Source: Desulfovibrio piger
Lineage (GTDB): Bacteria; Desulfobacterota; Desulfovibrionia; Desulfovibrionales; Desulfovibrionaceae
NCBI RefSeq assembly: GCF_900116045.1
Contig: NZ_LT630450.1
Span: forward strand, 2,256,501-2,320,500
DNA length: 64,000 nucleotides
Direction of reading: 5' to 3'
The notes beneath the pieces were generated by a model, which had not been told where the DNA came from, did not search any database, and was given only the letters and a program-made list of their open reading frames with translations. Position numbers and translations under genes: made by a program. Below, one piece after another: positions 52,597 through 59,861 of the stretch (position 1 is the first letter of the stretch; every line of letters begins with the position of its first letter).

Positions 52597-53571
52597 ATGG
52601 AACGACGCGGCTTTCTCAAATCACTGGCAGGTGCCGGCCTGGGGCTGGGGATGCTCCCGGCGTGGGGAGCTGCGGCCCCGGCACAGGCGGCCGGTGTGGA
52701 GGATTGCCTTGCTGTGGTCGTGGACGTGGATGCCTGTACGGGCTGCGGGGCCTGTGTGCGGGCCTGCCATGAGCGGACGGCCGCCCGGGTGCCCCAGCCG
52801 GTGTCGCCCATCCCGGTCTCGCGCTGGGGCCGGGACAGGAAGTCCGACTGGTGGGGGCGGCGCAGCGTCACGGACCGCCTGACCCCCTACAACTGGCTGT
52901 ACCTGCAATCCTGCACCGTGCAGACGGCCCGGGGCGAGCGCCGGATCTTCATGCCCCGCCGCTGCCTGCAATGCCTCAACCCGCCCTGTGTCAGCCTGTG
53001 TCCCCTGGGGGCCGCCCGGCAGCGTCCCACGGGCGCCGTCTATACGGAGACCTCGCTGTGCTTCGGCGACAGCCAGTGCATCGCCGTCTGTCCGTGGCAT
53101 ATCCCGCGCCTCCAGGCCGGGGTGGGGCCGTACCTGCACCTGGCGCCCGGCTATCTGGGCTATGGCCAGACCTTCAAGTGCGATTTTTGCGAAGACATCA
53201 TCAGCGACGGCCGGCCCCCGCTCTGCGTGGCGGCCTGCCCGCACGGCGCCCAGCATTTCGGCCCCCATGCGGAGATGACGGCCCTGGCCCGCCGCATGGC
53301 GGAGGAACGGCACGGCGATCTTTTCGGCCTGCAGGAGAACGGCGGCACCTGCCTGATCTATGTCTCGTCCGTCCCCTTCCGGGATATCGAGGCCTCCCTG
53401 CTGCGGCAGGGGCTTGTCTCCGCCGGACGGCCCAGCCTGCGCCCGGCCGGGGCCAGTCTGGAACGCGAGAACAGGCTCGTGGGCACCGTGCTGGCCGCAC
53501 CGCTGGCCGGGGCCGCCCTGGCCGGCCTGCGTCTGCTGCGCGACCACTGGAGGGACAAGGATGAAGACTGA
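52597..53571 (+). CDS. Tat-exported 4Fe-4S ferredoxin with C-terminal membrane anchor (HybA/DsrO-like)
   Basis: 324 residues; the ATG is 2 bases after the flippase stop. A twin-arginine signal (ERRGFLKSLAGAG) leads to the periplasm. Cysteine groups for four iron-sulfur clusters are visible: CTGCGACVRAC, CLQCLNPPCVSLC, CFGDSQCIAVC and CDFCEDII-CVAAC. Near residue 300 a hydrophobic segment (GTVLAAPLAGAALAGLRLL) anchors the C-terminus as in HybA. Such proteins pass electrons between quinol-interacting membrane subunits and a periplasmic catalytic subunit. It overlaps the next gene, a cytochrome-b-like protein, by 11 bases. No catalytic subunit is present here. Confidence 0.88.
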   Translation: MERRGFLKSLAGAGLGLGMLPAWGAAAPAQAAGVEDCLAVVVDVDACTGCGACVRACHERTAARVPQPVSPIPVSRWGRDRKSDWWGRRSVTDRLTPYNWLYLQSCTVQTARGERRIFMPRRCLQCLNPPCVSLCPLGAARQRPTGAVYTETSLCFGDSQCIAVCPWHIPRLQAGVGPYLHLAPGYLGYGQTFKCDFCEDIISDGRPPLCVAACPHGAQHFGPHAEMTALARRMAEERHGDLFGLQENGGTCLIYVSSVPFRDIEASLLRQGLVSAGRPSLRPAGASLERENRLVGTVLAAPLAGAALAGLRLLRDHWRDKDED

Positions 53572-54049
53572 GCGCCGTCCGCTGTTCGGTTTCCTGTTCC
53601 GTCTGCTGTGGCGGATCAGCGTGGTCTGGGCTGTGGTCAGCGGTTTCGCGCACCTGCCCGTGATCTACCGCTATGCCGAGGGCCTTTTCCCCTGGCTGCG
53701 GCCCGCGGCCTATTCGGGCACGGTGGCCCATTACTGGGCGGCGGCGGCCATGCTCTGCCTGACCAGCTATGCGGCCATCGTCTGGCTGCTCAGGGGGACG
53801 CGCAGCTACAGCCTGACCCCCTTCGGCATGCTGCGCCTGGTCCTGCTGGCCCTGCTCATGCTCTCCGGTCTGGGCCTGATCCTGCACAACTTCCAGGATT
53901 TTTCCTTCTACGGGCCCGTCTATACCCTCATCAAGCACTGCCATCTGGGCTGTGCCCTGCTCTGGGCGCTGCTGGTGCTCGTCCGTCTGGCCCGCCGCGG
54001 TCTCTGGTGGGACCGTCGCCGGGGCACGGGCCGCCGGGCCCGCGCGTGA
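53561..54049 (+). CDS. Small cytochrome-b-like membrane protein
   Basis: 162 residues, four membrane helices (about 12-35, 52-75, 88-110 and 125-148). The ATG at 53561 sits in the end of the ferredoxin gene, behind GGAGG. Histidines that could ligate haem b lie in SGFAHLPVIYR, GTVAHYWAAAAM, LILHNFQDF and IKHCHLGCALLW, as in di-haem b-type subunits of hydrogenase and formate dehydrogenase complexes. With the ferredoxin it would form a quinol-to-periplasm (or reverse) electron line. No family is certain because the sequence is short and divergent. Confidence 0.72.
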   Translation: MKTERRPLFGFLFRLLWRISVVWAVVSGFAHLPVIYRYAEGLFPWLRPAAYSGTVAHYWAAAAMLCLTSYAAIVWLLRGTRSYSLTPFGMLRLVLLALLMLSGLGLILHNFQDFSFYGPVYTLIKHCHLGCALLWALLVLVRLARRGLWWDRRRGTGRRARA

Positions 54050-54098
54050 GCTCGCCGGCCATGCCCGGCGATACGCCCAGAGCACAACACTCATGGTT

Positions 54099-54147
54099 CC
54101 AGATAACGCAAAAAGACGCCCTCAGGGCGTCTTTTTGCGTTATCTGG
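54099..54147. terminator. Bidirectional terminator: perfect 23-bp inverted repeat
   Basis: Arms 54099-54121 and 54125-54147 are exactly complementary, with loop TCA. The inner part GACGCCC/GGGCGTC is followed by five T on both strands, so it can stop transcription from the plus-strand cluster and from rlmN. Confidence 0.92.
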
Positions 54148-54267
54148 CCCAGTCCATTCGGACATCTGTTTTCAGCGCCCGGAGAGGCACGGCAAGAGCC
54201 TGGGGACGGTCTTCGCCGGGCCGTCGCCGATGCCCGGGACCGGTGTTCTTTTTGCCCGCCCCGGAAG

Positions 54268-54342
54268 GAAGCGCGTCTGGGGAGGATGGGGGGACGGGGG
54301 AAGGAGGTCCCAGGGGCGCGAGCAAAGGGCCTCCTTCCCCCG
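54268..54342 (+). repeat. Interspersed long-hairpin repeat, copy 5 (subfamily B)
   Basis: It starts GAAGCGCGTCTGGGGAGG, close to the start of copy 3, then continues into a ~16-bp inverted repeat (54295-54310 with 54327-54342) reading CGGGGGAAGGAGG. It ends just before the rlmN stop. Confidence 0.75.
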
Positions 54343-54357
54343 GAAAACGCTTTCCGC

Positions 54358-55431
54358 CTAAGCCTGTTCCCCGGCCTCGTTCTGGCGGGCGGCCTTGAGC
54401 TGGCCACAGGCGGCCTTGATGTCCTGTCCCTTGCTCTTGCGGATGATGGCCGTGATGTTGCGGTCCCAGAGGTACTGCTCGAAGGCCAGCACACGTTCCG
54501 GCGAGGGGGCCTTGTAGGGATCGCCTTCGGAGGGGTTGTAGACGATGAGGTTGAGTTTGCCCTTGACGTCGCTGACCACACGGGCCAGCTGCCGGGCCTG
54601 TTCCAGGCCGTCGTTGACGCCGCCCAGCAGCAGGTATTCGAAGGTGATGCGCTCGCGGGTCTTGAGCGGATAGGACTTGAGGGCCTGGAGCAGGTCTTCG
54701 AGGGGCCAGCGGGCGGCCTTGGGCATGATGCGGGCGCGCAGCTCCTGGGTGGGGGCGTGCAGGGACACGGCCAGATAGGCCAGGCCGCTTTCGCCCAGTT
54801 CGCGCAGGCCCTTCTCGATGCCGCAGGTGGAGACCGTGATGCGGCGGGGCGAGAAGTTCAGGCCCTTGTCGTTGTTGAGGCTCTCCAGGGCGCGCATGAC
54901 GTTCTTGAGGTTGAGCAGGGGCTCGCCCATGCCCATGAAGACCAGGTTGCGCAGCACGGGCCAGTCGGGACGGGTATCGCCCAGATGCTCGCGGGCCACC
55001 AGGATCTGGCCCAGGATCTCGCCCATGCTCATGTTGCGTTCGAAGCCCATGGTGCCGGTGCTGCAGAAGGTGCAGGCCATGGCGCAGCCCACCTGCGAGG
55101 AGAGGCACTGGGTCCAGCGGCGCACGCCTTCGCGGGAGTCGCTGGGGATGAGCACGGTCTCCACTTCGGCGCCGTCCTGGAGACGGAGCAGGAACTTGGT
55201 GGTATCGTCGCTGCTCTGTTCCACGGTGACGATCTCGGGCCAGCGGATCTCGGCGCACTGGGCCAGACGTTCCCGGCAGGCTTTGGAGACATTGGTCATG
55301 GCGTCGAAATCGCGGGCCATCTTCTGCCAGATCCATTGCCAGACCTGGACGGCCCGGAACTTGGGCTCGCCCAGCTCGTTCTGCATCCAGTCGGTGAGTT
55401 CGGGCAGGGTATAGTCGAGGAGGTTGATCAT
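54358..55431 (-). CDS. rlmN: 23S rRNA (adenine-2503-C2)-methyltransferase RlmN
   Basis: 357 residues. The start at 55431 (MINLLDYTLPELTDWM) keeps the standard N-terminal helical domain; the ribosome binding site is poor. The radical-SAM motif CAMACTFCSTG holds the three cluster cysteines, followed by GEILGQ, FMGMGEPLLNL and STCGI (the methyl-carrying Cys region near NPSEGDPY). RlmN methylates A2503 of 23S rRNA and A37 of some tRNAs. It is the last gene before the terminator and follows the CCA-transferase-like gene by 223 bases. Confidence 0.96.
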   Translation of the reverse strand: MINLLDYTLPELTDWMQNELGEPKFRAVQVWQWIWQKMARDFDAMTNVSKACRERLAQCAEIRWPEIVTVEQSSDDTTKFLLRLQDGAEVETVLIPSDSREGVRRWTQCLSSQVGCAMACTFCSTGTMGFERNMSMGEILGQILVAREHLGDTRPDWPVLRNLVFMGMGEPLLNLKNVMRALESLNNDKGLNFSPRRITVSTCGIEKGLRELGESGLAYLAVSLHAPTQELRARIMPKAARWPLEDLLQALKSYPLKTRERITFEYLLLGGVNDGLEQARQLARVVSDVKGKLNLIVYNPSEGDPYKAPSPERVLAFEQYLWDRNITAIIRKSKGQDIKAACGQLKAARQNEAGEQA

Positions 55432-55654
55432 GGTCTTCGGGGATGCCACGGCAGGGCTCGGCCGTGGGTTGGAGGGACAGGCAGGGCGGCGGGACGACGG
55501 GGCCCCGTGCCCGGCGCGGCCGCCTGCCGGAGACATGCCGGCGCGGGAATACGAGAGGGAGAGGGAGACGGCAGGGCGCCGTGCTTCCTCTCCCTGGATG
55601 GTCTTGCCGGGGCGGCCCGTTTGCGGGCGGGCGCCGCAGGACGCGGGAGCGCGT
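55432..55654. other. Gap between rlmN and the CCA-transferase-like gene
   Basis: 223 GC-rich bases with no gene. Nothing distinct was seen apart from an A/G-rich stretch near 55555-55570. Confidence 0.4.
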
Positions 55655-56989
55655 CTAGCCCACGGACTTGCGGGCGTACTCGCACACGAAGTGCAGGGCC
55701 GAGGCGCGGTCCGTGACTTCGCCCGCGATCTGGGCCTGGAGCAGGGCATCGCGGATGACGCCCACCAGCGGGCCGGGGGCCAGCCTGGTCTCGCTCATGA
55801 TCTCGTTGCCGTTGAGCAGGGGCTCCAGCATCTGTTCGGGGGTCTCGGCACGCTCCAGGTACTTCATGTTGTGGTTGAAGTAGGTGTAGCTGCCGTCGCG
55901 GGCCTGGATGTCGGCACGGGACATGGCGATGAGGCGCGGGTACTCGTCCAGGGCCTTGAAACGGCGGATGCCGCGGTCCGTGAGCATGAAGTGGAAGCGC
56001 ATGTGGTAGCGCACCAGATGGCAGAGCAGGTCGATGTCCTCGGGGCTGAAGTGCAGGCGGCGCAGGATCTTGCGGGTGACCTTGGCGCCCACGCGGTGGT
56101 GCTGGTAGAAGGTCCACTGGCCGTCGAAGTATTCGCCGGTGAAGAGCTTGCCCACATCATGGAAGAGCATGGCCATGGTGCCCAGCCAGTCATAGTGGAA
56201 GCCTTCCTCGGGGTAGTGGCGCATGCACTCCAGGGTATGGTCGAAGACCGTCTCCTCGGTGTCCTCGTCATCGTTGCGGCGCTGGCGGATGCAGGCCAGG
56301 GCCGCCACTTCGGGGATGAGGCCCTGGAGGATGTGGGCATCGAACATGAGCTTCACGAAGCGGTACATGGACTCGGCGGCCACCTTGCGCCATTCGTCCA
56401 TGATGTCGGCGGCGGGCACGTAGTCCAGCACGCGGGTGGACGAGCGCACGATGGCCAGCCAGGTGTTGGGCTCGATGGGGATGTCGAAGTTGGCGGCGAA
56501 GCGCAGGGCGCGGATGGCCAGCAGGTAGTTGTGGCGCAGGGTCTCGTCCGGCAGGCCGGTGAGCTGGATGAGGCCGCCCTTGACGTCCATGAAGCCGTCA
56601 TAGACATCGCCGGTGGGGGCCGGGCTGCCGAAGCCGGTCATGCGCAGCTGCAGGCGCTCCTGGGGATCCATCATGCTGGCCATGGTGGGGGTGATGCGCA
56701 GCAGGGAAAGCTCGGGATGGCTGGCATCCTCCACTTCCAGGGCATAGAAACGGAAAAGCACGCCGTCTTTTTCCATCTGGGCGATGGCACGCTGGTCCGG
56801 CTCGACGCGGGCTTCGGGGAAGAGCTTGAGAAGCGTCTCGAGGTCGGGCTCACAGGCGATGTCCACAGCCAGCTGTTTGCTGTGCTTCAAAAGATGTTCC
56901 TGCACGGGCGCATTGATGACATGGGCGTCATAGCCGTTGCGCAGCAGGGTTTTGCAGATGGTGATGGCGTCTTTCAGCGCTTTTTCCAT
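55655..56989 (-). CDS. CCA-transferase/poly(A)-polymerase-like protein with degenerate head and HD domain
   Basis: 444 residues. The start at 56989 follows GAGGAG. The overall layout is that of class II nucleotidyltransferases fused to an HD domain. The polymerase head is degraded: the expected GGxVRD is NAPVQE (26-31), the two-Asp motif reads AVD (41-43), and the RRDFTINAM segment has become RLQLRMTGF. The neck keeps LRHNYLLAIRALRFAANFDIPIE. The HD phosphohydrolase motif is intact (LFHDVGK, His277/Asp278, with HHRVGA and HLVRYHM). It is therefore probably not a CCA-adding enzyme but an HD-type phosphatase or phosphodiesterase with an RNA-binding neck. Confidence 0.78.
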   Translation of the reverse strand: MEKALKDAITICKTLLRNGYDAHVINAPVQEHLLKHSKQLAVDIACEPDLETLLKLFPEARVEPDQRAIAQMEKDGVLFRFYALEVEDASHPELSLLRITPTMASMMDPQERLQLRMTGFGSPAPTGDVYDGFMDVKGGLIQLTGLPDETLRHNYLLAIRALRFAANFDIPIEPNTWLAIVRSSTRVLDYVPAADIMDEWRKVAAESMYRFVKLMFDAHILQGLIPEVAALACIRQRRNDDEDTEETVFDHTLECMRHYPEEGFHYDWLGTMAMLFHDVGKLFTGEYFDGQWTFYQHHRVGAKVTRKILRRLHFSPEDIDLLCHLVRYHMRFHFMLTDRGIRRFKALDEYPRLIAMSRADIQARDGSYTYFNHNMKYLERAETPEQMLEPLLNGNEIMSETRLAPGPLVGVIRDALLQAQIAGEVTDRASALHFVCEYARKSVG

Positions 56990-57462
56990 GAAAACTCCTC
57001 AAGCGGCAGAGCCGCATCCAGGGAAGACCCCGGCATACATGCGTTGTGAAGGCCTGCCCGCAGTGCAGGCCGCTGATTTCAGTATCGGCGGCAACGGGGG
57101 CAAAGTCAAGCAACCGTGCGCTCCGGGCACGCTGCCTTCCGGGCCGGAAAGGACGGGAACCGATGCCCGGGCCTGCGGGAAGCCATGCCCGGATACCCGG
57201 CAGGGCTCCCCCGGGCACACCCCAGCTGTTTCGGGAAGGCTTGCGGGGCCGGACGAACGTTCACGGGGCCCGCCATCAGGCGGGCTTCCTTCATGGGCGG
57301 GACATGCGCATGGGGAGCTGCGGCTGTCGCCGGGCCGGGCGCTGCCGTACCGCTTTTGCCGGTGATGTCCGGCAGCCTCACGTGCCTGGATGCAGCCATA
57401 ATCCGTGATGCCGCCGGGGGCTGCCGGGACGGCAGCCTTGCGTGCGCGGCAGGCTGGGCAAC
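56990..57462. other. Gene-free stretch between dsrP and the CCA-transferase-like gene
   Basis: About 470 bases. Short frames on both strands translate to Gly/Pro/Arg/Ala-rich sequence without ribosome binding sites. I see no tRNA, repeat or promoter I would defend. Confidence 0.5.
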
Positions 57463-57491
57463 AAAAAAGGCCCCGTGCGGACACGGGGCCT
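57463..57491 (-). terminator. Terminator of the dsrMKJOP operon
   Basis: On the minus strand AGGCCCCGTG and CACGGGGCCT pair around a four-base loop and are followed by T6, about 22 bases past the dsrP stop. Confidence 0.93.
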
Positions 57492-57512
57492 CCGGAGTGC
57501 GGGATCGCGGAC

Positions 57513-58679
57513 CTAGTCGCCGAAGTGACCGGTCTCGCGCTTCACGCCCAGGGCGATCTTCCAGAGCAGGGAGAGCACCAGGGCGCCCACGGCGTACACG
57601 CCCAGGGCCACGATGATCTCACGGCCGGTGGGAGCGTATTCGGTGACGGTCTCGAACATGTTGGGGGTGAAACCGCCGATGAGCAGGCCGAGGCCCTTGT
57701 CGATCCAGGAGGCGGCCACCAGCATCACCAGGGCCAGGGGCAGCAGGGGACCGGTGCGCCACTGCGGCGGGATCAGGATGATCAGGGAAGCGGCGGCCAT
57801 GACCACAGCGGCCCACATCCAGTTGGTCACCCAGGAAACGTGGCCTTCATGGCCGGCGAACAGGAAGACCAGGGGATGCTGATGACCGGGGATGCCACTG
57901 TAGAACGCGGTGAAGACTTCCAGCAGGTAGAAGAACACGTTGATGCACATGGCATAGGTGATGATGGTGGTCAGGGTCTTGACGGCGTCGCGGCCGGGAT
58001 CGAAGCCGGTGAGGCGGCGCACGATGAAGATCAGCAGCAGCAGGATGGCGGGACCGGAGCAGAACGCCGAGGACAGGAAGCGGGCGGCCATGATGGCGGT
58101 GAGCCAGTAATGGCGGCCGGGGATGCCGGCATAGAGGAAGGCGGTCACGGTGTGGATGGAGAAGGCCCACAGGATCGAGAGGTAGATCAGGGGCTTGATC
58201 CACTTGGGCGGCTCCACGTCATGGCGTTCGGCTTCCAGGGTGACCCAGCCGATGATGGCGTTGAGGGTCAGGTAGCCGATGAGCACGATCATGTCATAGA
58301 ACATGACCGAATTGGGCGTGGGATGCAGCAGCACGTTCATCATGCGCTGGGGCTGGCCCAGGTCCACCACGATGAAGAGGGCGCACATGACCACGGCCGA
58401 GATGGCCATGAACTCACCGAAGATGATCATGCGCTTGAACTTCTTGTAGTGGTGGAAGTAGGCGGGCAGCACCAGCATGACGGCGGAGGCGGCCACGCCC
58501 ACGAGATAGGTGAACTGCGAGATGTAGAGGCCCCACGAGACATCGCGGCTCATGCCGGTGATGGAGAGGCCTTCCTGCAGCTGCTGCAGGTAGACCAGGC
58601 CGCAACCGGCGATGACTGCGAGCAGGAAGAGCAGCCACAGATAGTAGGTCTTGGGACCGGTAAGCAATTTTTCAAGCAT
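57513..58679 (-). CDS. dsrP: DsrP, NrfD-like quinol-interacting membrane subunit
   Basis: 388 residues, ten membrane helices, no haem. AGGGAG precedes the ATG. DsrP belongs to the NrfD/PsrC family and is thought to exchange electrons with menaquinol, passing them to the periplasmic ferredoxin DsrO and the cytochrome DsrJ. The conserved polar residues of the family lie in the first helices (FGEFMAISAVVMCALFIVVDLGQPQRM), and WAFSIHTVTAFLYAGIPGRHYW contains the typical His. It is the last gene of dsrMKJOP. Confidence 0.96.
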   Translation of the reverse strand: MLEKLLTGPKTYYLWLLFLLAVIAGCGLVYLQQLQEGLSITGMSRDVSWGLYISQFTYLVGVAASAVMLVLPAYFHHYKKFKRMIIFGEFMAISAVVMCALFIVVDLGQPQRMMNVLLHPTPNSVMFYDMIVLIGYLTLNAIIGWVTLEAERHDVEPPKWIKPLIYLSILWAFSIHTVTAFLYAGIPGRHYWLTAIMAARFLSSAFCSGPAILLLLIFIVRRLTGFDPGRDAVKTLTTIITYAMCINVFFYLLEVFTAFYSGIPGHQHPLVFLFAGHEGHVSWVTNWMWAAVVMAAASLIILIPPQWRTGPLLPLALVMLVAASWIDKGLGLLIGGFTPNMFETVTEYAPTGREIIVALGVYAVGALVLSLLWKIALGVKRETGHFGD

Positions 58680-58691
58680 GGCCTGTTCTCC

Positions 58692-59474
58692 CTAGATGAG
58701 GTAGTAAACGCCGGGCTGGGTGCCCAGATTGGGCTTGCGGCGAATGCTGTAGTTGGAGGCGAGGGCCTTGCACACATCGGACTTGGGATCGTTGAGATCG
58801 CCGAAGAGGATGCGGCCGCCGGCAGCTTCCACGCAGGCGGGCATCTGGCCCACGGCCAGGCGCTCGGCGCAGAAGGTGCATTTTTCCACCACACCGATCA
58901 TGCGGGTGGGGTAGGCGGGGTTCGGCACGGGATCGCTCAGGTACTTGCGGGGATCCACGAAGTTGAAGGAGCGGGCGCCGAAGGGACAGCCGGCCATGCA
59001 GAAACGGCAGCCGATGCAGCGATGGTAGTCCATGGCGATGATGCCGTCTTCCATCTGGTAGGTGGCCTGGGTGGGGCACACGCGCACGCACGGCGGGTTG
59101 GTGCAGTGGTTGCACAGCAGGGGATAGCTGGCATCCTTCACACGGGAGGTCAGGTGTTCGTTCAGGTCGTCGGGGAAGGCGTGGTCGAACTTTTCGAGCC
59201 ACATCCACTTGATGTCCTGATGGCCTTCCATGGTGGGCACGTTGTGGGCCTTGTGGCAGGCTTCGATGATGGGGGCGTATTCCCTGGCGCTCTTGAAGGC
59301 GCGGGTGTCGATGACCATGGCCCAGCGCTTGGCCTTGAGGGCCTTGGCGTTGGGTTCATAGGAGCCGATGCGCGCACCGGCCTGGGCAGAACCGGCCATG
59401 GTCGCCAGGCCGCTGCTCAGGGCAAAGACCGAAAGGCCCGCCACCTTCAGAAAGGATCTTCTGCTTTTGTTCAT
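58692..59474 (-). CDS. dsrO: DsrO, Tat-exported periplasmic ferredoxin
   Basis: 260 residues. I use the ATG at 59474, which overlaps the dsrJ stop (TAATG), behind AAGGGGA. The twin-arginine signal KSRRSFLKVAG is followed by sixteen cysteines in four-cluster layout: CNHCTNPPCVRVC, CIGCRFCMAGC, CTFCAERL and the later CVEAAGG, CKALAS. It faces the periplasm and connects DsrJ with DsrP. Confidence 0.96.
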   Translation of the reverse strand: MNKSRRSFLKVAGLSVFALSSGLATMAGSAQAGARIGSYEPNAKALKAKRWAMVIDTRAFKSAREYAPIIEACHKAHNVPTMEGHQDIKWMWLEKFDHAFPDDLNEHLTSRVKDASYPLLCNHCTNPPCVRVCPTQATYQMEDGIIAMDYHRCIGCRFCMAGCPFGARSFNFVDPRKYLSDPVPNPAYPTRMIGVVEKCTFCAERLAVGQMPACVEAAGGRILFGDLNDPKSDVCKALASNYSIRRKPNLGTQPGVYYLI

Positions 59475-59857
59475 TACTTGTTCCCCTTGGGAAGAATGTG
59501 GCAGGTCCAGCAGTAGGGATCGACGCTGTTGGACACGTGGCACTTGTCGCAGAACTCTTCGTAGTTGCTGTGGCACTTCAGGCAGGTGTTCTGCAGGCTG
59601 ATGGTCCACTTTTTGCCGGTGGACGACACATAGGTGCGGTTCTCATAGCGCAGGGCCTGATCGCGCCATTCGTTGAGCAGGTACATATGCTCGGCGCGCA
59701 TGTACTCGACGGGTTCCACGCATTCCTTTTCGTTCTGGGGCAGGACGATGGCGGGACGCTTGTAGTCCTTGGTGCCGCCGAAGTTGGCCCAGAAGGGGGT
59801 GGAGAACAGGACCGCGAAAACGAGGATCCCGAGAATGACAGCTTTGGCGTTGTACAT
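59474..59857 (-). CDS. dsrJ: DsrJ, triheme periplasmic cytochrome c
   Basis: 127 residues. GAGGAGG precedes the ATG. An uncleaved or cleavable N-terminal helix (YNAKAVILGILVFAVLFSTPF) leads to a short periplasmic domain with exactly three haem-binding motifs: CLKCH, CDKCH and CWTCH. DsrJ is known for an unusual His/Cys haem ligand; a candidate is the Cys in NEKECVEPVEYM. It belongs to the periplasmic part of the Dsr complex. Confidence 0.96.
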   Translation of the reverse strand: MYNAKAVILGILVFAVLFSTPFWANFGGTKDYKRPAIVLPQNEKECVEPVEYMRAEHMYLLNEWRDQALRYENRTYVSSTGKKWTISLQNTCLKCHSNYEEFCDKCHVSNSVDPYCWTCHILPKGNK

Positions 59858-59861
59858 GTTG

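Larger units (their letters stand above)
54050..54357. other. Gap between the cluster and rlmN
   Basis: 308 bases between convergent genes. It holds the bidirectional terminator and hairpin repeat copy 5; no gene is seen. Confidence 0.7.

Noticed and set aside
36814..54049. Type III secretion apparatus genes near the effector
   Set aside because: I looked for Sct-type ATPase, export gate, secretin and needle proteins. The TolC-like and HlyD-like genes belong to a different export type, so no apparatus is claimed here.
56990..57462. tRNA or small RNA gene in the gap before dsrP
   Set aside because: No T-loop consensus (GGTTCRA), no cloverleaf and no CCA end were seen; the same check of the other long gaps was negative.
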